Source of the DNA: Mycteria americana
Taxonomy: Eukaryota > Chordata > Aves > Ciconiiformes > Ciconiidae
NCBI RefSeq assembly: GCF_035582795.1
Contig: NC_134396.1
Span: 31,725,683-31,789,682, forward strand
DNA: 64,000 nucleotides
Direction of reading: 5' to 3'
The notes under the pieces are model-generated. The model saw only the letters and a program-made list of their open reading frames with translations. It had not been told where the DNA came from and made no database searches. Positions 12,501 through 27,500 of the stretch are shown one piece after another. Made by a program: the position numbers and the translations under genes. Position 1 is the stretch's first letter; each line of letters opens with the position of its first letter.

Positions 12501-15500
12501 TGTGCTAAGGAAAATAATCTAAAATCTCTCTTCAGTATGACTGAAGATTTTTAAAAAGTTCTGTTATCCCTCTCTGACTTGGGTCTGCATTTACCCTGCT
12601 AGCACAGGTGACTTCTCTTCTGTTAGTGTAGGTAGTCTGAGAATTCAGACTACATAGAAACATATTCTCATCTGAGAATATGTTTACAGTGGATGTGTTT
12701 GAATTAATTACTAGGAAATAATCACAGAAATTCTGCTGTGACCTGAAATGATATGTTATCTTTAGAAGGGGAAAACAGAAACTTTTCAGTGCTATTGAAT
12801 CTGCAGTCTGCCTGGAAAGGCAGTTTGGGATTAACTGGTAGTTGTTTTACAGTTGGGCATGGTGAACTGGTGAACAGCAGTGGAAGCATTCAAATTAAAT
12901 TATTTGCACAATATTTTTGAAAATTAGTGATGAAAATTTTCTTGCAAATTCAATTACTTATAATGCAGTATTTCCACAGATGTGCAGAGTCCTGAACACT
13001 TGGGCAAAGGAGTAGGTAAGAAAGATTGGAAGAGCGAAAGATGCTAGTTAGTAACAGGTGTACTGATGTACTGTAGTGATGAAGGTGAGGGGAACCGCAG
13101 CATGTCTGTGTTACAAAGCCAGGCTGTTGTCCTCTGACAGCATAGCCTGAACACAAGGAAATTCTAGAAGACCTGAGAGTTTGCTGAAAACCTCACATTA
13201 GGTTCATATTTTACGGCACATGACCCTGGAATTTTACAATGCATTTCTGGCCTACGTGGATCCAAAGTGGTGTTCTTTGTTACAATCAGTTGTTATATTA
13301 CTTCATACCATAAGCATGCATGTAATGGATGCTGAACCAGAAAGTTTCTGCCCTGAAAAGCTTATGCAAGACAGCCTGTTAAGTTGGAAATCTCTTTAAT
13401 GCTGGCAGTAATTTACCAGTTGCCATGGGACGCAGAAATACTGCTGAAGTCCTGTTTTTCACTTAAGAATTATTAAGCATAAATTGATGATACCTGCAAG
13501 TCCACCTTAGCTTTTATAGCTCAGGAAGAGTTCCCAGGGGTAAAAGTTCAAGAGATACCAATGTGCTTATAGGCTGACCTCTTGTGAAATCGTCTTGAGT
13601 GTTAGCTTACAAGAACTCTGGCTGCATTTCAGGTATCTAATGTTCTTGCAAGTGACTTGCTCTATGTGTAGTTAATTTTTAAAAGGGTTTAAGATATTTT
13701 GAGACACTGTGCTGAACACAAAGGCTGGATTCTTTCAGTGGCTGTAATAAAGGGAAATTCTTCTTTCCCTCCCCTCACTGTGTATTTGAATAAGGGCTGG
13801 TCACACACTGCCCTACGCTGACTTCTCACAGGTATACTTTCACCTGAAAATGGAGTCTTCCTCCTTCCCAGGCACTGAAAAGCAGTTTTGGATCTGTTGG
13901 GTATTTCTAATTCTTGCCATCAGCAGTAAAGGTTCCTGAGGCAAATCTATTAGCCCCAGGATTATCTGTTGCTATTTAATGAATATTTGCTTTCACCTAA
14001 TCATTTTGAGGGTAACAAGTAATTTCTTAACTGGAAAAAGAGTTATATGATGTGTAACTATACTCTTTTTTTGCAGAGATTCTGCCAAACCTGCTCAGTG
14101 ATGCAAAGATACTGGCTCTAATAGTTAAAATCTTTAGGAAAACCCAAATTCTTGAGAAGTGACCGAGAAAAGTGGTTGTGTGTAGTGGATTCCCTACACA
14201 CACCGTGTGTGCAGAGCTGAGGTATGGTGCTTGAGAGCACTTTTCAGCTCTTGAAGTAGTGTTTTGGCTAAGACACAAGAAGGAAATTACTGCTCTCTGT
14301 TACGAGTACAAATTTGTTGCAGTTTTAGTAAGCGACTTACAACTTGATTGTTCTGGTTAGTTTCCAGCATGACTGTACCTTGCCTAAATGAGCTAGCCTG
14401 TTACTTAAACTGTATGATTTGTATCTTACTTACTATATGATTTCTCATTATCTGCCCCTGTTTGGATCTACACAATGTGTCTATTAAGGGCAGTTGCTGC
14501 TATTTTGTCCAATAAATTGTTATATTTCAATAATGGATGAAATTTTTCTGACACAGAGATGTGTGCCTTTTAATTTCCTTTTGCAGGGAATTGAACAGTG
14601 TCCAGAGCAGCATGCTGTTTCATTAGGAAATGTGTGTATCTGTGCCTTTCACACCAAAAGGGACATAAGTGCAGCTAATGGTACTAAAAATTTGTTGTTT
14701 AGTATTGGCAGTGTAACCTAGTTTTCCTGAGTTTGGTACTCAACCAATGAACAGTGCTTATTGTCTGGTCTTGAAGGGGCTGAATGTTTCTTGCAGATCT
14801 TGGTTTAGTAAAGCTAATTCCAGAGCAGGACAAATACACATTAGCCTCTACGTACCAGTGTTTAATTGGCGCAGTGCATCTAAAGGCTTTGACTCTGGCA
14901 AAGAGGCCCTTCACGAGGGGGTGGGGTGGCCTGGGGCGGAAGAAAGCAGCACCAAAAAATTGAAGCCTTCACCCGTTTGTGCTGGATGGGTGGGTGGTGA
15001 AAGCAGCGTGGGCACCAATACAGCCGTGACCGCAGGGCTACGTTGCCCGGTCCTCTGGGACAGGTGGGCCAAGCGCTGCGTACCTGCTCGGTGACCCCAG
15101 CGGGGCGGCAGCACGGTCACTCGTCTTTTGTCCTCCAAAACCGCCGGATTTTGGAGGACAGATTACCTCTGTGCTAGGCTGGGTTTTTAGGTTTTGTCCG
15201 CTCTCACTCCCTGTCAGCAAGGATTTGAAAGAAATGAGTGGTGCAGGTGTTTCTCTAAATCTTATGCTCTGATCTCTTTCTTTATTTCTGGAAACCTTAG
15301 TTTTTGAACATTAGTTATGTTTAACCAAATTTGACCTGACACTGTCCCTTTAATACCATCTTATGCAAGGATCTCAGACATTAAAGATATTGGAGAAGTG
15401 ATTAAAAGCAATTTCCTAAAAACTACTCATGTGCCTTAAATTTCAGAGCCAAACTCTTGCCACTCCATTGACTAAATCAGTCTAGAAATCTCCAAAGCCT

Positions 15501-18500
15501 CTTCTGTGGCAGGGAAGTATAAGCAGCAATCCTAATCCTCAGACTGGCGAGAAATGAGAAGGCAAAACTCCCAAACAAAGATCTCGGGACTGTCTGGAAG
15601 GAAAATTGGAAGGAAAAATACAATATAAACTTGGATTCAGGTCTTCTGTATACCAGAACAGAAATTTGCAAGTCAGAAGGAACATGTAGGTGTATTTTTG
15701 TCTCCTTTAGGGTTTGGTGGTAGAAAGGATATGGGTTGATGCTGGCTGAGGTATATATACCTCACTGTAGCTACAGGAGAAATTTTAATTTGTTGCTGAA
15801 GTTTAATTAAATGATGACAGTTTTAAATGTTAGCCAGAGTTTTATGAAAGAAGGTATACATTACAGAGGTCTTTTACAAAGCTAGGAACCAAGAGCAAAC
15901 AAACAGCAGTTCAGAAGTCTTCTCTTCATTTTTACTTGCCCAGCCCTGAAGTCATGGATAACTGTAAAAAGCGTAAAGGTTTAAAACTCTTTTCGTGATT
16001 ACACAATTATCTTAGAAACCTAAGTAAAGCCTTAGATTAAGAAATGAATGTTATTGTTATGGTGTAAATTTTATGTACTAAGTGAAGATTTCACCTTATA
16101 TAAAATTGAGAATAATGGTAAATGTGTTGCATATCACAGTGTTTCAGTTTTGAAATTTGTGCTTCACAACATGAAATACAGTGATACAGTCTGGTATTTT
16201 ATTTCTTCCTATGGTTGACTGGAATTTCTATATCTATTTTTAAGTAGTACCATCTGTTCAGGAAATTCATTAAAGAAAAAAATGTTGGACTTTGCAAACG
16301 ATTTTTTTTTGCTATATTCACGTTTAACATTTGAGATGAAAATAAATGTTAAAGTTACAGGCTTCATCAGGATCATATCCAGATGATATGCTACCTAGGT
16401 ACTGCTTTTTTAAATGTAAAAATTAGAGGAAGCAAGGAGGTGGGAAGAGCACAGCATAGGCAACACTCCAGCAAACTCTATGTAAATAAGCAAAGATTAA
16501 TGTTGAAATACCTGTATGGGAAGATACTATGTTTCTTAGCAGGGCAGGGTGAAAACTCCCAGTATTGTATCAGTTGCACTTTGAAATGTTGTTTTCAGTC
16601 CTGTTTACTGAGAACCCTGAAGCGGAGTTAACTGGGATGAGTGGTGTGCTAGGGGAGTCTGTGTGCCACTGGGTGAGGTGCATCCTTGGAGCTTCCAGAT
16701 TCAAAGGTCAAATAAATTTCATAGTCATCTTGTTCATCTGAAATAAATGGGAATTTTGTCAATGAACTCTATGTAGCAAGGTCAGATTCATGGCACATGA
16801 TCTGAAGCTGTAAGTTTTTTTTTTCCTTTGGCTTTGTTGGACCTTGAGCCCGACCCATTGTGACTGGAGTGGCCTGATCAGCTGTGGCGTGTCCTTACTG
16901 CCTCAGTTGCAGAAAAACACAGATGATTTTGGACCAGATTGAAAAAGGTTACACAGAACATCCAGAATTTTAAGCGCTGGTATTTTTGTCTTAACCCCTA
17001 GCCACCCTCCAAAATCCAGAAAAAGAGAATTTTTTGAAACAAGGCATGTTTTTTAGGAGACAGCTTAGATGTTCAAAAAGCTGATACTAGAGAAGAAGCC
17101 TTTTCACCTCCCATATTAGATGTTGTAACTTCAACTCACACAGTGTATTGCCATCCCTGAGGATTGTAAATTATATTTTGGTTTGAAATAACCACACCAA
17201 ACAGCTGTTGTGTACCAGATGATCTCTCCTCCCTTTAAAATTACCGATTTATGTTTTATCTTGTATTGTGTAACTTTGTGATGAGGAACACTGAGCTTTG
17301 GATATAAAAACTTCTTTGACACCCCTTTTCAAGTGTATTCACATATGGATTAGCTTAGTGCCAGTGCCTTGCTCAACTGGCAGCATGTTTTGCTGTTGGT
17401 GCCTAGGCTGATGCAATGCTTCCCTGTTACACTGGGCTGTATATCTCCAATGCTGGCCTTCACACCTGGAAAGATACCCAGAGAATGCTTGATTTCCAGA
17501 ATATGTCATGCTGGGGATAAAGTAGCGCAAGGGAAGCTACCTGAGACTGTGGGATGCCAACAGCTTGCTCAAAATTACTTTGAACTACTAGTGCTCTTAC
17601 TAAATTGAAGTGACAGCAGTTCGATGTTCTTCTCTCATAAGGCTGAGCATGTTGCCTCAGCAAATGCTGTAAGGCTTGTCAACCTCTTGGCCGTTCTGTC
17701 ACACCTTTTCCTGTTAATGAAAAGTTTAGCGAAGTTCATTCTTATCCGAGGCATCCTATGACATAAAAAGATTTTTTGTTCCCTAGTTCTGATTGAAAAC
17801 CAATTACCAGAAATAGTAATGGGTTTCAGAAAAATCAGAGTCCTGGTGTATTGTAATATTAGAAAGATTTCACTGTTTTGCTTGGTAGCTCAAACAACTA
17901 GAATAAAGTGGTTTAGGAAGCGTGAAACAATACTGATTGCTAACGAGAATACTACTGAAGGGTTTTTGAGAGCAGTGTGTACCTGCCCTCAGGTAATTAA
18001 ATTTGCTTCACTGTTTCCAAGGTTTTTCTCTGGATTTAATTTTTGCACCGTGTCTTCAGTAGGTCTCTTTCTAAGATAATTAATTTTCTTACATGCCTGT
18101 GCTGTGTCCAGCCCTGCGGATCTTCCACGCTGTTACTTCTTCATTCGAAGCTCAACCAGACCCAATTCAATTAGTTGCTCCCAGAAGAATACGCATGCAC
18201 ACCAATACCAGCAAACTGCTTTTTAATGATCTCTTTCATCTTTGTCAGTGGGGGCCTGTTTCAGAGTACTTTAAAACCAAAGGTAGGACTCCCATTAGTC
18301 TTGGTAGAAGCTGCGTCCCCACCTGCAGACAAGCTTATAGTTCACTCAGGTAGCTTGTGGCCCTCCATAAGTGCGTGACTGGCTGGGAGATTATGTGGGG
18401 GTATTTAGGGATGTGAAGCTGAAGTGAAAAAAACTCAAACGGGCCTGCTTTATTATGGGTCATAATTCCATTGAGGAGATTAAAGAGAGGTAGTCTCTTT

Positions 18501-21500
18501 TATAAGAATTATTGTTGAACTCCATCCATAAAATGCTTCCAGCAGTACTCTTAATAAGTTGAATTACTGGCATTCTCATGAATTTAATTCTTTTCTAAGT
18601 CATTGTACGAAAGATGCATTTTACAAACAAGTATGGAGACAAGTACTTACCATAAGTATTTTTACAGGGTAGGCATTTTGCAGAGGAACAATTGGTTTTA
18701 AACATGAGGAGTGAGTAAGGAGTCAATATTTATTATTTGATTACTGTTTGCCTTGTATGCCTAATCATAAACCAGAACCCTACTGTGCCCTGTCCTAGAG
18801 AGCTTGCTGTCTGTGTATAAGGTAGACAACAGATAGACAGAGAGCGAGATGAACATGAGAAACAATGAGACAATAACGGTCAGTATAATTGTATTTACTC
18901 TTTATGATGAAATATCTGTCCATTGCATGTTTTGTTGTGGGGGTAGTTCCCTTTAACGACAAGAAAAACTCCTTTGCTTCGTTTACTAAATTCAGTCCCA
19001 GAGATTTCAAAGTTCAGCATCCAAAAACTATTATTCCTTTCAGGGAATTTGATCCTGATAGACCTGAAGAGAAAGAGGTTCAAAGACTCCCAGGGAGATT
19101 TTCTGAAAAAAATCTGTGTACCACAGTGACTGCTCACTTTGCTCAGCTGCAACAGGCTTCACTGAGAAAGTTTTCACAGTGTCCCAGGAGGCCAGTGGAA
19201 AAAACCCACCTGCCATACAGTCTAAGTGCTAGGTCTTTGGTTCCTGCTTTTGTATTTCGCTGTAGTCCTAGTTCAGCAAACACATAACCAGGATGAATCT
19301 ATTCTTAACTCTGTTAAGAATAATAAAAGAAGGAATCAACCATCTCTTTTAGGTAAAAAGAAAATCTTGCTTTTTTTGACATTTACAGTTTTAGTAAGAT
19401 TGCCATTTGCTAGTCTTCTGGCAAAAGGGAAGTGCAGTCCTTTAAGCAGTTCTGATTCATCCTTACCACTTCCTCTATTGTACATGTGTTTGACAAATCC
19501 TCTAAATAATTTTCATGTTGATTAGTGAGGGGTGGGAATACATTTTAATATTGATCTTTCTGTGGAGCTGTGTAAAGCTTGGGGGTGAAGGGCTAGAACT
19601 GTTCAGAGCTGTAGTGTCAGCTTATAGTGTTTGGTTTCATCTAACATCATGATGGGAATAATTCTGAGTTATGTGTTATGTGTATACAGCTGTGTAGACA
19701 TTATAGTGCGATTTTTGGCATTATGTTCTTAAGTTCAGCAATACAATTACATTTGAAATGTCTTTTCAGTCCCCCAAATCTTGGATTGAAGAGGTCTTCA
19801 GTAAAAGAGAATGTGCACACATCATTCCCAGTTCAAAAGATCCTCACAGGTAAAACAATGAATTTCACTTCCTTTCTGTTACATTGAGAAAGAATCAGAA
19901 TAATTTTTTATGGGCATCATGTGTAGCTTGGATGAAGTTCTTTGCAGTTTTGCAGTGCCCCAGTTAGTGATTGCTGGTGTTTATGGGTTTTCACAGATAC
20001 TGTCACCAGTGTGTTTTAAATGAGGCTGTTCGTTGAGTTAGAAGTTGGCAACAGTTGACCTTCCTAGGGTCCCCAGATGTGTTGCTTTCAGCCCAATAAC
20101 CAAAATTGTGGTATGGCATTCAACTGAGAGATTGAGTTACATGGAGTTACTGCTGCACAGGAATTCTTAATCCTGTACCACCATTTTCTCCCTGCCTCAG
20201 AATCATGCCTGCTGCTGATCACAGTCTTCTGAGATAGGAGTTTCTGCTCAGGCTGGCATAGACTGTGGAAAGAGTAAGGAAAAGATCAAATCCTCAACCT
20301 GTGTTTTAGGACCTGAGAAAGCAAACATAATTTGGCATTCCAGATTGTGTATCTAGTGGCTGGTGTTGCCTAAATAAACTCGGTGAGATCATGTTCTGAG
20401 GATGTAAGCCTGTAATTTTGATCATATTGTTTTGAATACATGGATAGTGTAGAGTAGATAAGATAGATAACTCATCTATGAAATGTGGATTTGACATACA
20501 GTCTGAGACGTAAAATGCCAAACAAATCACTGAAATTAACCGGTACATCTTCCAGGGGTGAGTGCAGAAAAACACAGCCTTTAATGCTGTTGATGAGAAT
20601 TTTTTCACAAGTAAATGGATATTTTATGAAAACCATTACAGATGTTTTCTTTTATACAAGCATGTATTAATTATGCATCTTTTATCACAGGTGTCCTGCA
20701 GGATGCCAGGTGTGCCAGAATTTAATCAGGTAGGAGTGCATAAATATATATCTATGAATTTTATAATGAACTAAAGTTAGTGATGGGCATTCCTAGTCAA
20801 GGAAGTAATGACAACAAAAATAACCTTGCTCTTACATTGTCAGAGCAGCATTTCTGAGGGTGTGCTGGAGAATGTTTAGCATAAATCTGGGTAAAATAAA
20901 TTGTATGATAACCTTTAATTTATTTGCAGTAGAAAATTTTATCCAAATACTTTGTGTGGATGCATTTGTCTTAATCTTCTCCTGAGGAATGAAAGGCAGA
21001 AAAGTGCCTTTAAATGGGAGCTATGTCCTGGGTGATATGAAGGCGAGTGAGATGAAAGCAATGGAGAACAGTAAGAATTATGGAAAGAGGAAGAACAAAA
21101 TAAAGGGAGAAGAAAGAGGGTAATAGAAACATCCCTGATGGTAGGTTTTCTGAAGATTTTTTCATCTTCTCTGCAGTGGGCATTCTGCTTTTGGGAAGGC
21201 AAGTGACAAAAATAACATCACTTTGGTGCTTTTAACTCGAGTGTGGGTTTTTCAGACAGCTAGTATTTTGTGGCTTGTATTAATTAGTTGTTTTCAATCC
21301 AACATTTATTGTTCAGCTGGTGTTCCCAAACAGGTTTCAATACTGTATGTTTATGATAATAAATTATCAGTTGTTGGAACAAAAATTTTAACTTTCCTTG
21401 ACATTTGTTTTGTGTTAAAGGCCTCTGAAGTCTGAAGCAACAGAAAACAATGAGTTTCCAGTAACTAACAACTAGCAAGCTGGTGCTAACTAGTCCTGTT

Positions 21501-24500
21501 ATCTGCATGGGCATGATTATTTGCCTTTTCATGATATTTCACATTTTATTTTGCTTCTAAGATTTATGTGAAACAGGAGTCACATTTTCCAAAAAGCAAA
21601 CAAATTACTCCTTGAAATCAGATCACTGTAAAGGGCCAATATACAGAATGGTGTTGGCCTTGTAAGGCAAACGATCTGCGCGGCATCTGTTCAGAGGCAA
21701 CTCCCTCTGAGGGAACGGTCGCCTGTTTATTTTGCTTTAGAGCAGAAGAATAGAGATTCAAAGATTTTTGCAGGTGTTCTGTATGGAGAAATGCAGGGAG
21801 GATTTTAATGCTTCCTGCTAACCTGCAGATACCCAGGTGGGTATCTAAGCTGAAGTTAACTTGTGCTTGAAAATATGGTGGTTTAGTCCTGTCTAAATTG
21901 CGACTACAGCAGTTCTGCAGTCCTTCCCCTTCCCTGCGCTGGGTGACCGTGTTGTTATGTTGTCTGGGAAGCTCATTGGTATGAAAATTAACCTGGGGGG
22001 GTGGAAAACCAAACCAAGATTAGCTTTCCACCAGATCAGCCTCCTAATCAAATACCATTTAGCTGCATGAATGAGAACACGACAGTGGGAAAGGGAGGAA
22101 GAGAAACTGGAAATGTGCACCCCACAGTGTGGGTTTGTTTTTTTCTTTCACCTTTTTCTGTAAAGACATCCCGTACCTTTGTGGGTTTTTTTATCTTGTA
22201 GTTGTTTCTTTCACTTTTCGTTGAGCATTTTCATGCTGTTTGAATTCATGTGAATCCTATTAGTCCGTCTGTCTATACATGCAGAATGTGTGTGGGTGTC
22301 TGGTGTTCATTTCAGTCAGCCATTATCTTGCAAGTACATTTTCCCAAATATTAATTCTTCTTGTCTTCTTGTATATTTTAAGGTGTGCACAGAGCTTTGT
22401 TCTAGGAGAATTTTTCTGTTCCTAAAAAGAGGAAACAATTTTCACATGAGTGTTATGACTGGTTATATTGTATTTATTAGATCAGCAATGAAACAGGTTT
22501 TGGGCCTCCTGAGATCTGTCATTTTCCACAACAGTCCAAAAGTGATGTGAATGTACTTGATGCCTACTATAATTTGACCTAATATTGTAGGCAAATGAAA
22601 TCTGTTAATGGTTTCTTACTTGCAGAGAACTTCCAAGGTTTGCAAACAATTTATGAGTGGTTAATGCAATTATTTGCTAATACTAAGTAGAATTACTCCA
22701 TTTAGTAGCTGCTAATCAAAGTTGAGTAACTTACTGGCACCTTTGTCTCTGCTTCCCTGGTGTATTGAAATGTCCTCTATCTACTCTTCAGTGCAGTGCT
22801 CACAAGCACATCCCAGACAGCACCTAGACCAATCTCACTGCATGAATATTCAGGAACGTGGTGCCGAACTTCTGCATCCTTACACATCTGAGATGTTCTC
22901 ACAAGTTATCTCTATATCTGCCCTTTTAGACATGTTTTTTGGACACAATCTGTAAAGTGCTGGCTGCTAGGGCACTGGGTTTTGTAGTTGGGCTACTGCA
23001 GTTACTTTTTACTTCAGTGTTGACCCTCCAGGTTTTCCCTCGTTGTTCAAAGCGTGACTTTTCCAGGAGTCTGCTTTTGTGTTACTGACATTGCTCCCTC
23101 CTTCACTAGTAGCTGAGTGAGCCTTTGAGGCAAAGAAGGTAAAGTCATTGCAAAGACGCTTTGAATCAATGCATATGATATATTTACAGGATCACAGGGT
23201 AACTCAGGCTGGCAGGGACCTGCGGAGGTCTCCAGTCCCAGCCCCTGTCCAGAGCAGGCTCAGCCAGGGGGTCAGACCAGGCTGCTCAGGGCTTCACCCA
23301 GTCGGGGTGTGAAACCCCCAAGGCTGGAGAGAGCCTACCTTCCCCAGGCCCCGGCTCCACCACTGGGCTGTCCTCCTGGGGAAAAGGCTTCTCCTTATCT
23401 CCAGCCTGAGCCTCTCCTGTTTCAGCTTGTGTTGCTGCCTCTCGCCCTCCCACCACGCACCACTGTGAAGAGCCCGGCTGCGTCTCCTCCATCCCCTCCC
23501 CTCGGTGCCAGGGATGCTGTTGGGTGCCCCCAAAGCCATCCCTCCTCCCAGCTAAACCAGCCCTGGTCCCGCAGTCTCTTCTTGGAGGGCAAGGGCTCCA
23601 AGTGACCATCACCAGGGTAATCACTCTCCCCTGCAGTCTGTCCAGTTTGCTGGTGTCTCTTCTGTCCTGGGGACCCAAACTGGAGGCGGTACGCAGGCGG
23701 GGTCTGACAAGCACCAAGCACAGTGGAGAGTCCCTGCCCTCCCCTGGCTCTCGGGCCATGTCCTGCTCACACCGCCCCAGGCACCGCTGGCCCTTGTTGC
23801 TGCCCGGGCACACGAGTGGCCCCGGCTCAGCTCGCTGCCCACCAGCACCCAGGACCATGCCCAGAGCTGTCCCCTCCCAGGGCTACAGGTGCCCTCCATC
23901 CCCTCCTCCGGGTCGCTGGTGGAGATGCTGAACAGGACAGGCCTCGTACAGACTCTGCGGGACCCCGCTCGATAGCGGCCTCCAGGCAGTGTCCGACCCA
24001 TCACCCACCACCCTGTGAGCCCACCACCCTCCAGGTCCTCACCCGCCAATGTGTCCTCCCTCCCAGACCGTAATGTCCCCGCCCAGGTACAAGAATACTG
24101 GGGGAGACAGTGCCGAAAGCCTGGCTATAGCAGAGGTAGGTGGCATCTGCTGCTCTCCTCTCGTCCCCACGGTTTTGTCGCAGAAGGCAGTCACCTGGGT
24201 CAGGCATGATTTACCCCCGGTAAATCCTTGCCGACAGCTCCCCATCACTACAGCTTGCTAACAGCTCCCCATCACATCTGGGCTAACAGCCCAGACATGG
24301 GCTCCAGGAGGTCTCGCTCCTTGATTTTACCTGGGACTGATGGGAGGCCAGCCGGCCTGCAGTTCCTCAGGGTGGCTTTTGCCCTTCTTTGAAGGCAGGT
24401 GTGACATTTGCCTTTCTCCAGTTGTTGGGGACCTCCTGATCTCCATGACCTTTGAGAGCCCATGGAGAGCAGCTGCACAAGGGCATGAGCCACCTCCCTC

Positions 24501-27500
24501 AGCACCCTGGGGTGCAGCCCGACAGGTCCCAGGGACATGTGTGGGTCGAGTGCTCCCAAGCGATCCCAACTTGACCATCATCCCTGGCCAGTAGCTCCTC
24601 TCTTCCTTGATCCCTGTCACTATGCACACAGCACAAAACTTTACAGAAAAAAAACCCAAACAGCTGTATGTAATGTTCTGCTTTTGTTTCCTCAACCTTC
24701 CTGAGAGCCTCTTAGTCTTGGCTTTTGACCTCCCAGGTAGTTCAGGAGTCCTTAGCACCTTGTCCCTTCCTGCTACATGTCTAGGGAGAGCAAGCGTGTC
24801 AGCGTGGAGCAGAGCATGAGCAATTTGGGAGATTCCAGTCCGTTTGAGTTCATACCTCTTGCTGTGGTAATGTCTGAGGTAAAAGCAGCTGCATGTACCC
24901 TGCACACCTGTGAGTTAGGTCTGTGTGCAGTTCCTCCACTACCTGCTCAGCATAACTGAGCTGAGTGGAGTTCACCTCTGGGTGCATTCACATGTAAAAG
25001 TTAAGTATGCAGTGCAAATGATGATAACTACTAAAATAGTTCAGTGTTCATTGGGCCTCTCAGTTTCAAGGTTACTGCACTGATTTGTCTTGTCAGATGG
25101 TTAGTTCCTTTCTATAGGATCTCAGCTTTGAAAAGGTAGGTTGCTCTGGCTCTTGCTGCTCTAGGATGGGCTGCTGATGTGACCCTATACAGAACAGTAA
25201 CATATGAGATAGTCATTCTGTGCTCCTATTTTGATGATGGGCTGAAATTAATTCAGATTTTAGAAAATGTAATCCATTGATGATGAGCCTGATTGCTTTT
25301 CAGTGCTGTCCTTCCAAGCATTGGTGTTTGCCAAGTCAGACAGTGTAATGTGGTATCTAAGTGGGTAACGTAAGGTAATGTAGTATTTAGTTGGGACTGC
25401 TATTGGTTCTCTGTCTTTCAGAATGACTCCTGGATGAAAGGTCTTGTTATTGTGAAACCACTCTAGGAGCAGTACAGTGACCACAAGGTATTTTCAGGAC
25501 CAAAGAACAATAGGGTATCTATGTTTTTTCTCATCTTTCATCTAAAGATCAGTTTTTCCCTGACATTTGCTGTCTCTTACCCTTGAGTCCCCGCAAAAAA
25601 CAAGCAGAAAAATCTGGAGCAAGGAGGCTAATAGCTCAGCTGTAGAGAAATTTGTCCTCTGAAGATCAATAATAAAATCAAAACTCTTTTTTCTGGTCCT
25701 TCCTTTGAGGTATGCAGGGAGAATCTTAAACAAGTATAGTCATTGGCCTTGTGCTCTTTGTGGGCAGATTTTATCCAAATCTGCTTCCGTTGTGCTATCT
25801 GCTTTGCAGCTACATTGCCCTGAGACACTTTTAGTTTAGATATGTCTCTGTAGTGACTCTCAGTATGGATTCTGAGTCTACATGTTATTTGACAATGTGA
25901 TGTCAGCAATGACCTTCCATCTGTGTTGATCCCTCACAGTCTTCTGAAATAGTAATTTAATTGTATATCTGTAAGTGACTTGCAGAATCACAGAATCGCA
26001 TAGGTTGGAAAAGACCTTTAAGATCATAGAGTCCAACCATAAACCTAGCACTACCAAGACCACCACTATACCATGTCCATAAGCACCTCATCCAAACGTC
26101 TTTTAAATACCTGCAGGGATGGCGACTCAACCACTTCCCTGGGCAGCCTGTTCCAATGCTTGAGAACCCTTTCAGTGAAGTAAAATTTCCTAATATCCAG
26201 TCTAAACCTCCCCTGGTGCAACTTCAGGCCATTTCCTCTCGTCCTGTCACTTGTTACCTGGGAGAAGAGACCGACCCCCACTTCTCTACAACCTCCTTTC
26301 AGGTAGCTGTAGAGAGAGATAAGGTCTCCCCTCAGCCTCCTTTTCTCCAGGCTAAACAACCCCAGCTCCTTCAGCTGCTCCTCATAAGACTTCTGCTCTA
26401 GACCCTTCACCATCTTCGTTGCCCTTCTCTGTGCGACTTGATGTGACTGACTTATTCTCCAAGTTCCAGCTTGGATACTTTTTGCTTAGTTCATGAGCCT
26501 TGACCTGCTTGTCTTGGTTTGCCTATGAGGAGGCTAAATTACAATGGGTTTTTGATTTTGATGTCATCAAAATGGTGTCCCTAGATCAATAGTTTGTTTC
26601 AGCAGCTCTGTGCCCTCTCAGCTAATCCCTGGTTGTTTTTTTTTCTGCCACCACCACGGTGCAAATGGTTGTGGAGTCATGCAGTGAGCCAGGCTGGGCA
26701 ATACTTCTGGTTAGAGTAACTTGGCAATAAAAACCCCTTTGTGAGGCTTCCCCCCACCCCAGCTAGATCATTTCCTCTTAATTTTTCAAGGATTCAGTTG
26801 TGACCACATGTCTGACTTCTTTCTGGCAAGTCCCTGTATTTGTGTGATATTCTACTATTTGTCTCAGCTAGGGAAAAGGTGTAGGTGGTCTAGGTTAGCT
26901 AATCCATGTTGAATTAGCTTGACAAAAATTTGGGTATTTTCCATAGTCCCTATTGCCTTCTGACTTCTAGCTAACCATCATCATACATGTGACAGTAGAG
27001 CTCAAGTATTTTCTGCAGTGCTAGGTTTCTACAACTCTTTAATTCTACACTGAGTGAGATTGTTTAATTGAGTTATTAATTCCCCAAGAGTGTGGGAGGC
27101 TTCCTTCTCCAACCTGCTTTTGCAGGACATTGAATCTATCAAATGTAATTTGCCTGCGTTGAAAAACTGGAGTACAAACATAATTTCATGGTTTCTGGGT
27201 ATCAAAAAGTGCCTTTCTAAAGCAGTTCACTTCCTTAATTTGCTTAGGGTTGTTTTGGTGTTTGTGTTTGTTTGTTTGTTTGCTTGTTATTTTTAATCTA
27301 TTTCTCTTTCACCAGTTAGTTCTCATTCATCTCCACAGAAAACTCTCACTCTTTCTGAATATACCTCTTAAGGGTTTTGCAGATGTTGTTTACATCTAAC
27401 CTGCCCCTAGATCCACATCTGAGTCCCAAGGCAGTCATTGAGTTTGGGTTATTGGAGGCTGTTTGGTATCTTAAAAGACTAAAAGTGAAGAATTTATCTC

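Noticed and set aside
15949..15960. AAG TCA TGG ATA (KSWI), resembling the start of TRPM6 exon 2
   Set aside because: The codons after KSWI do not continue the conserved KREC...PSSK block. The full match with correct phases is at 19770-19849.
23286..24049. GC-rich open frames of up to 190 codons on both strands
   Set aside because: They lie inside the older CR1 copy and come from its 3' region, not from a host gene.
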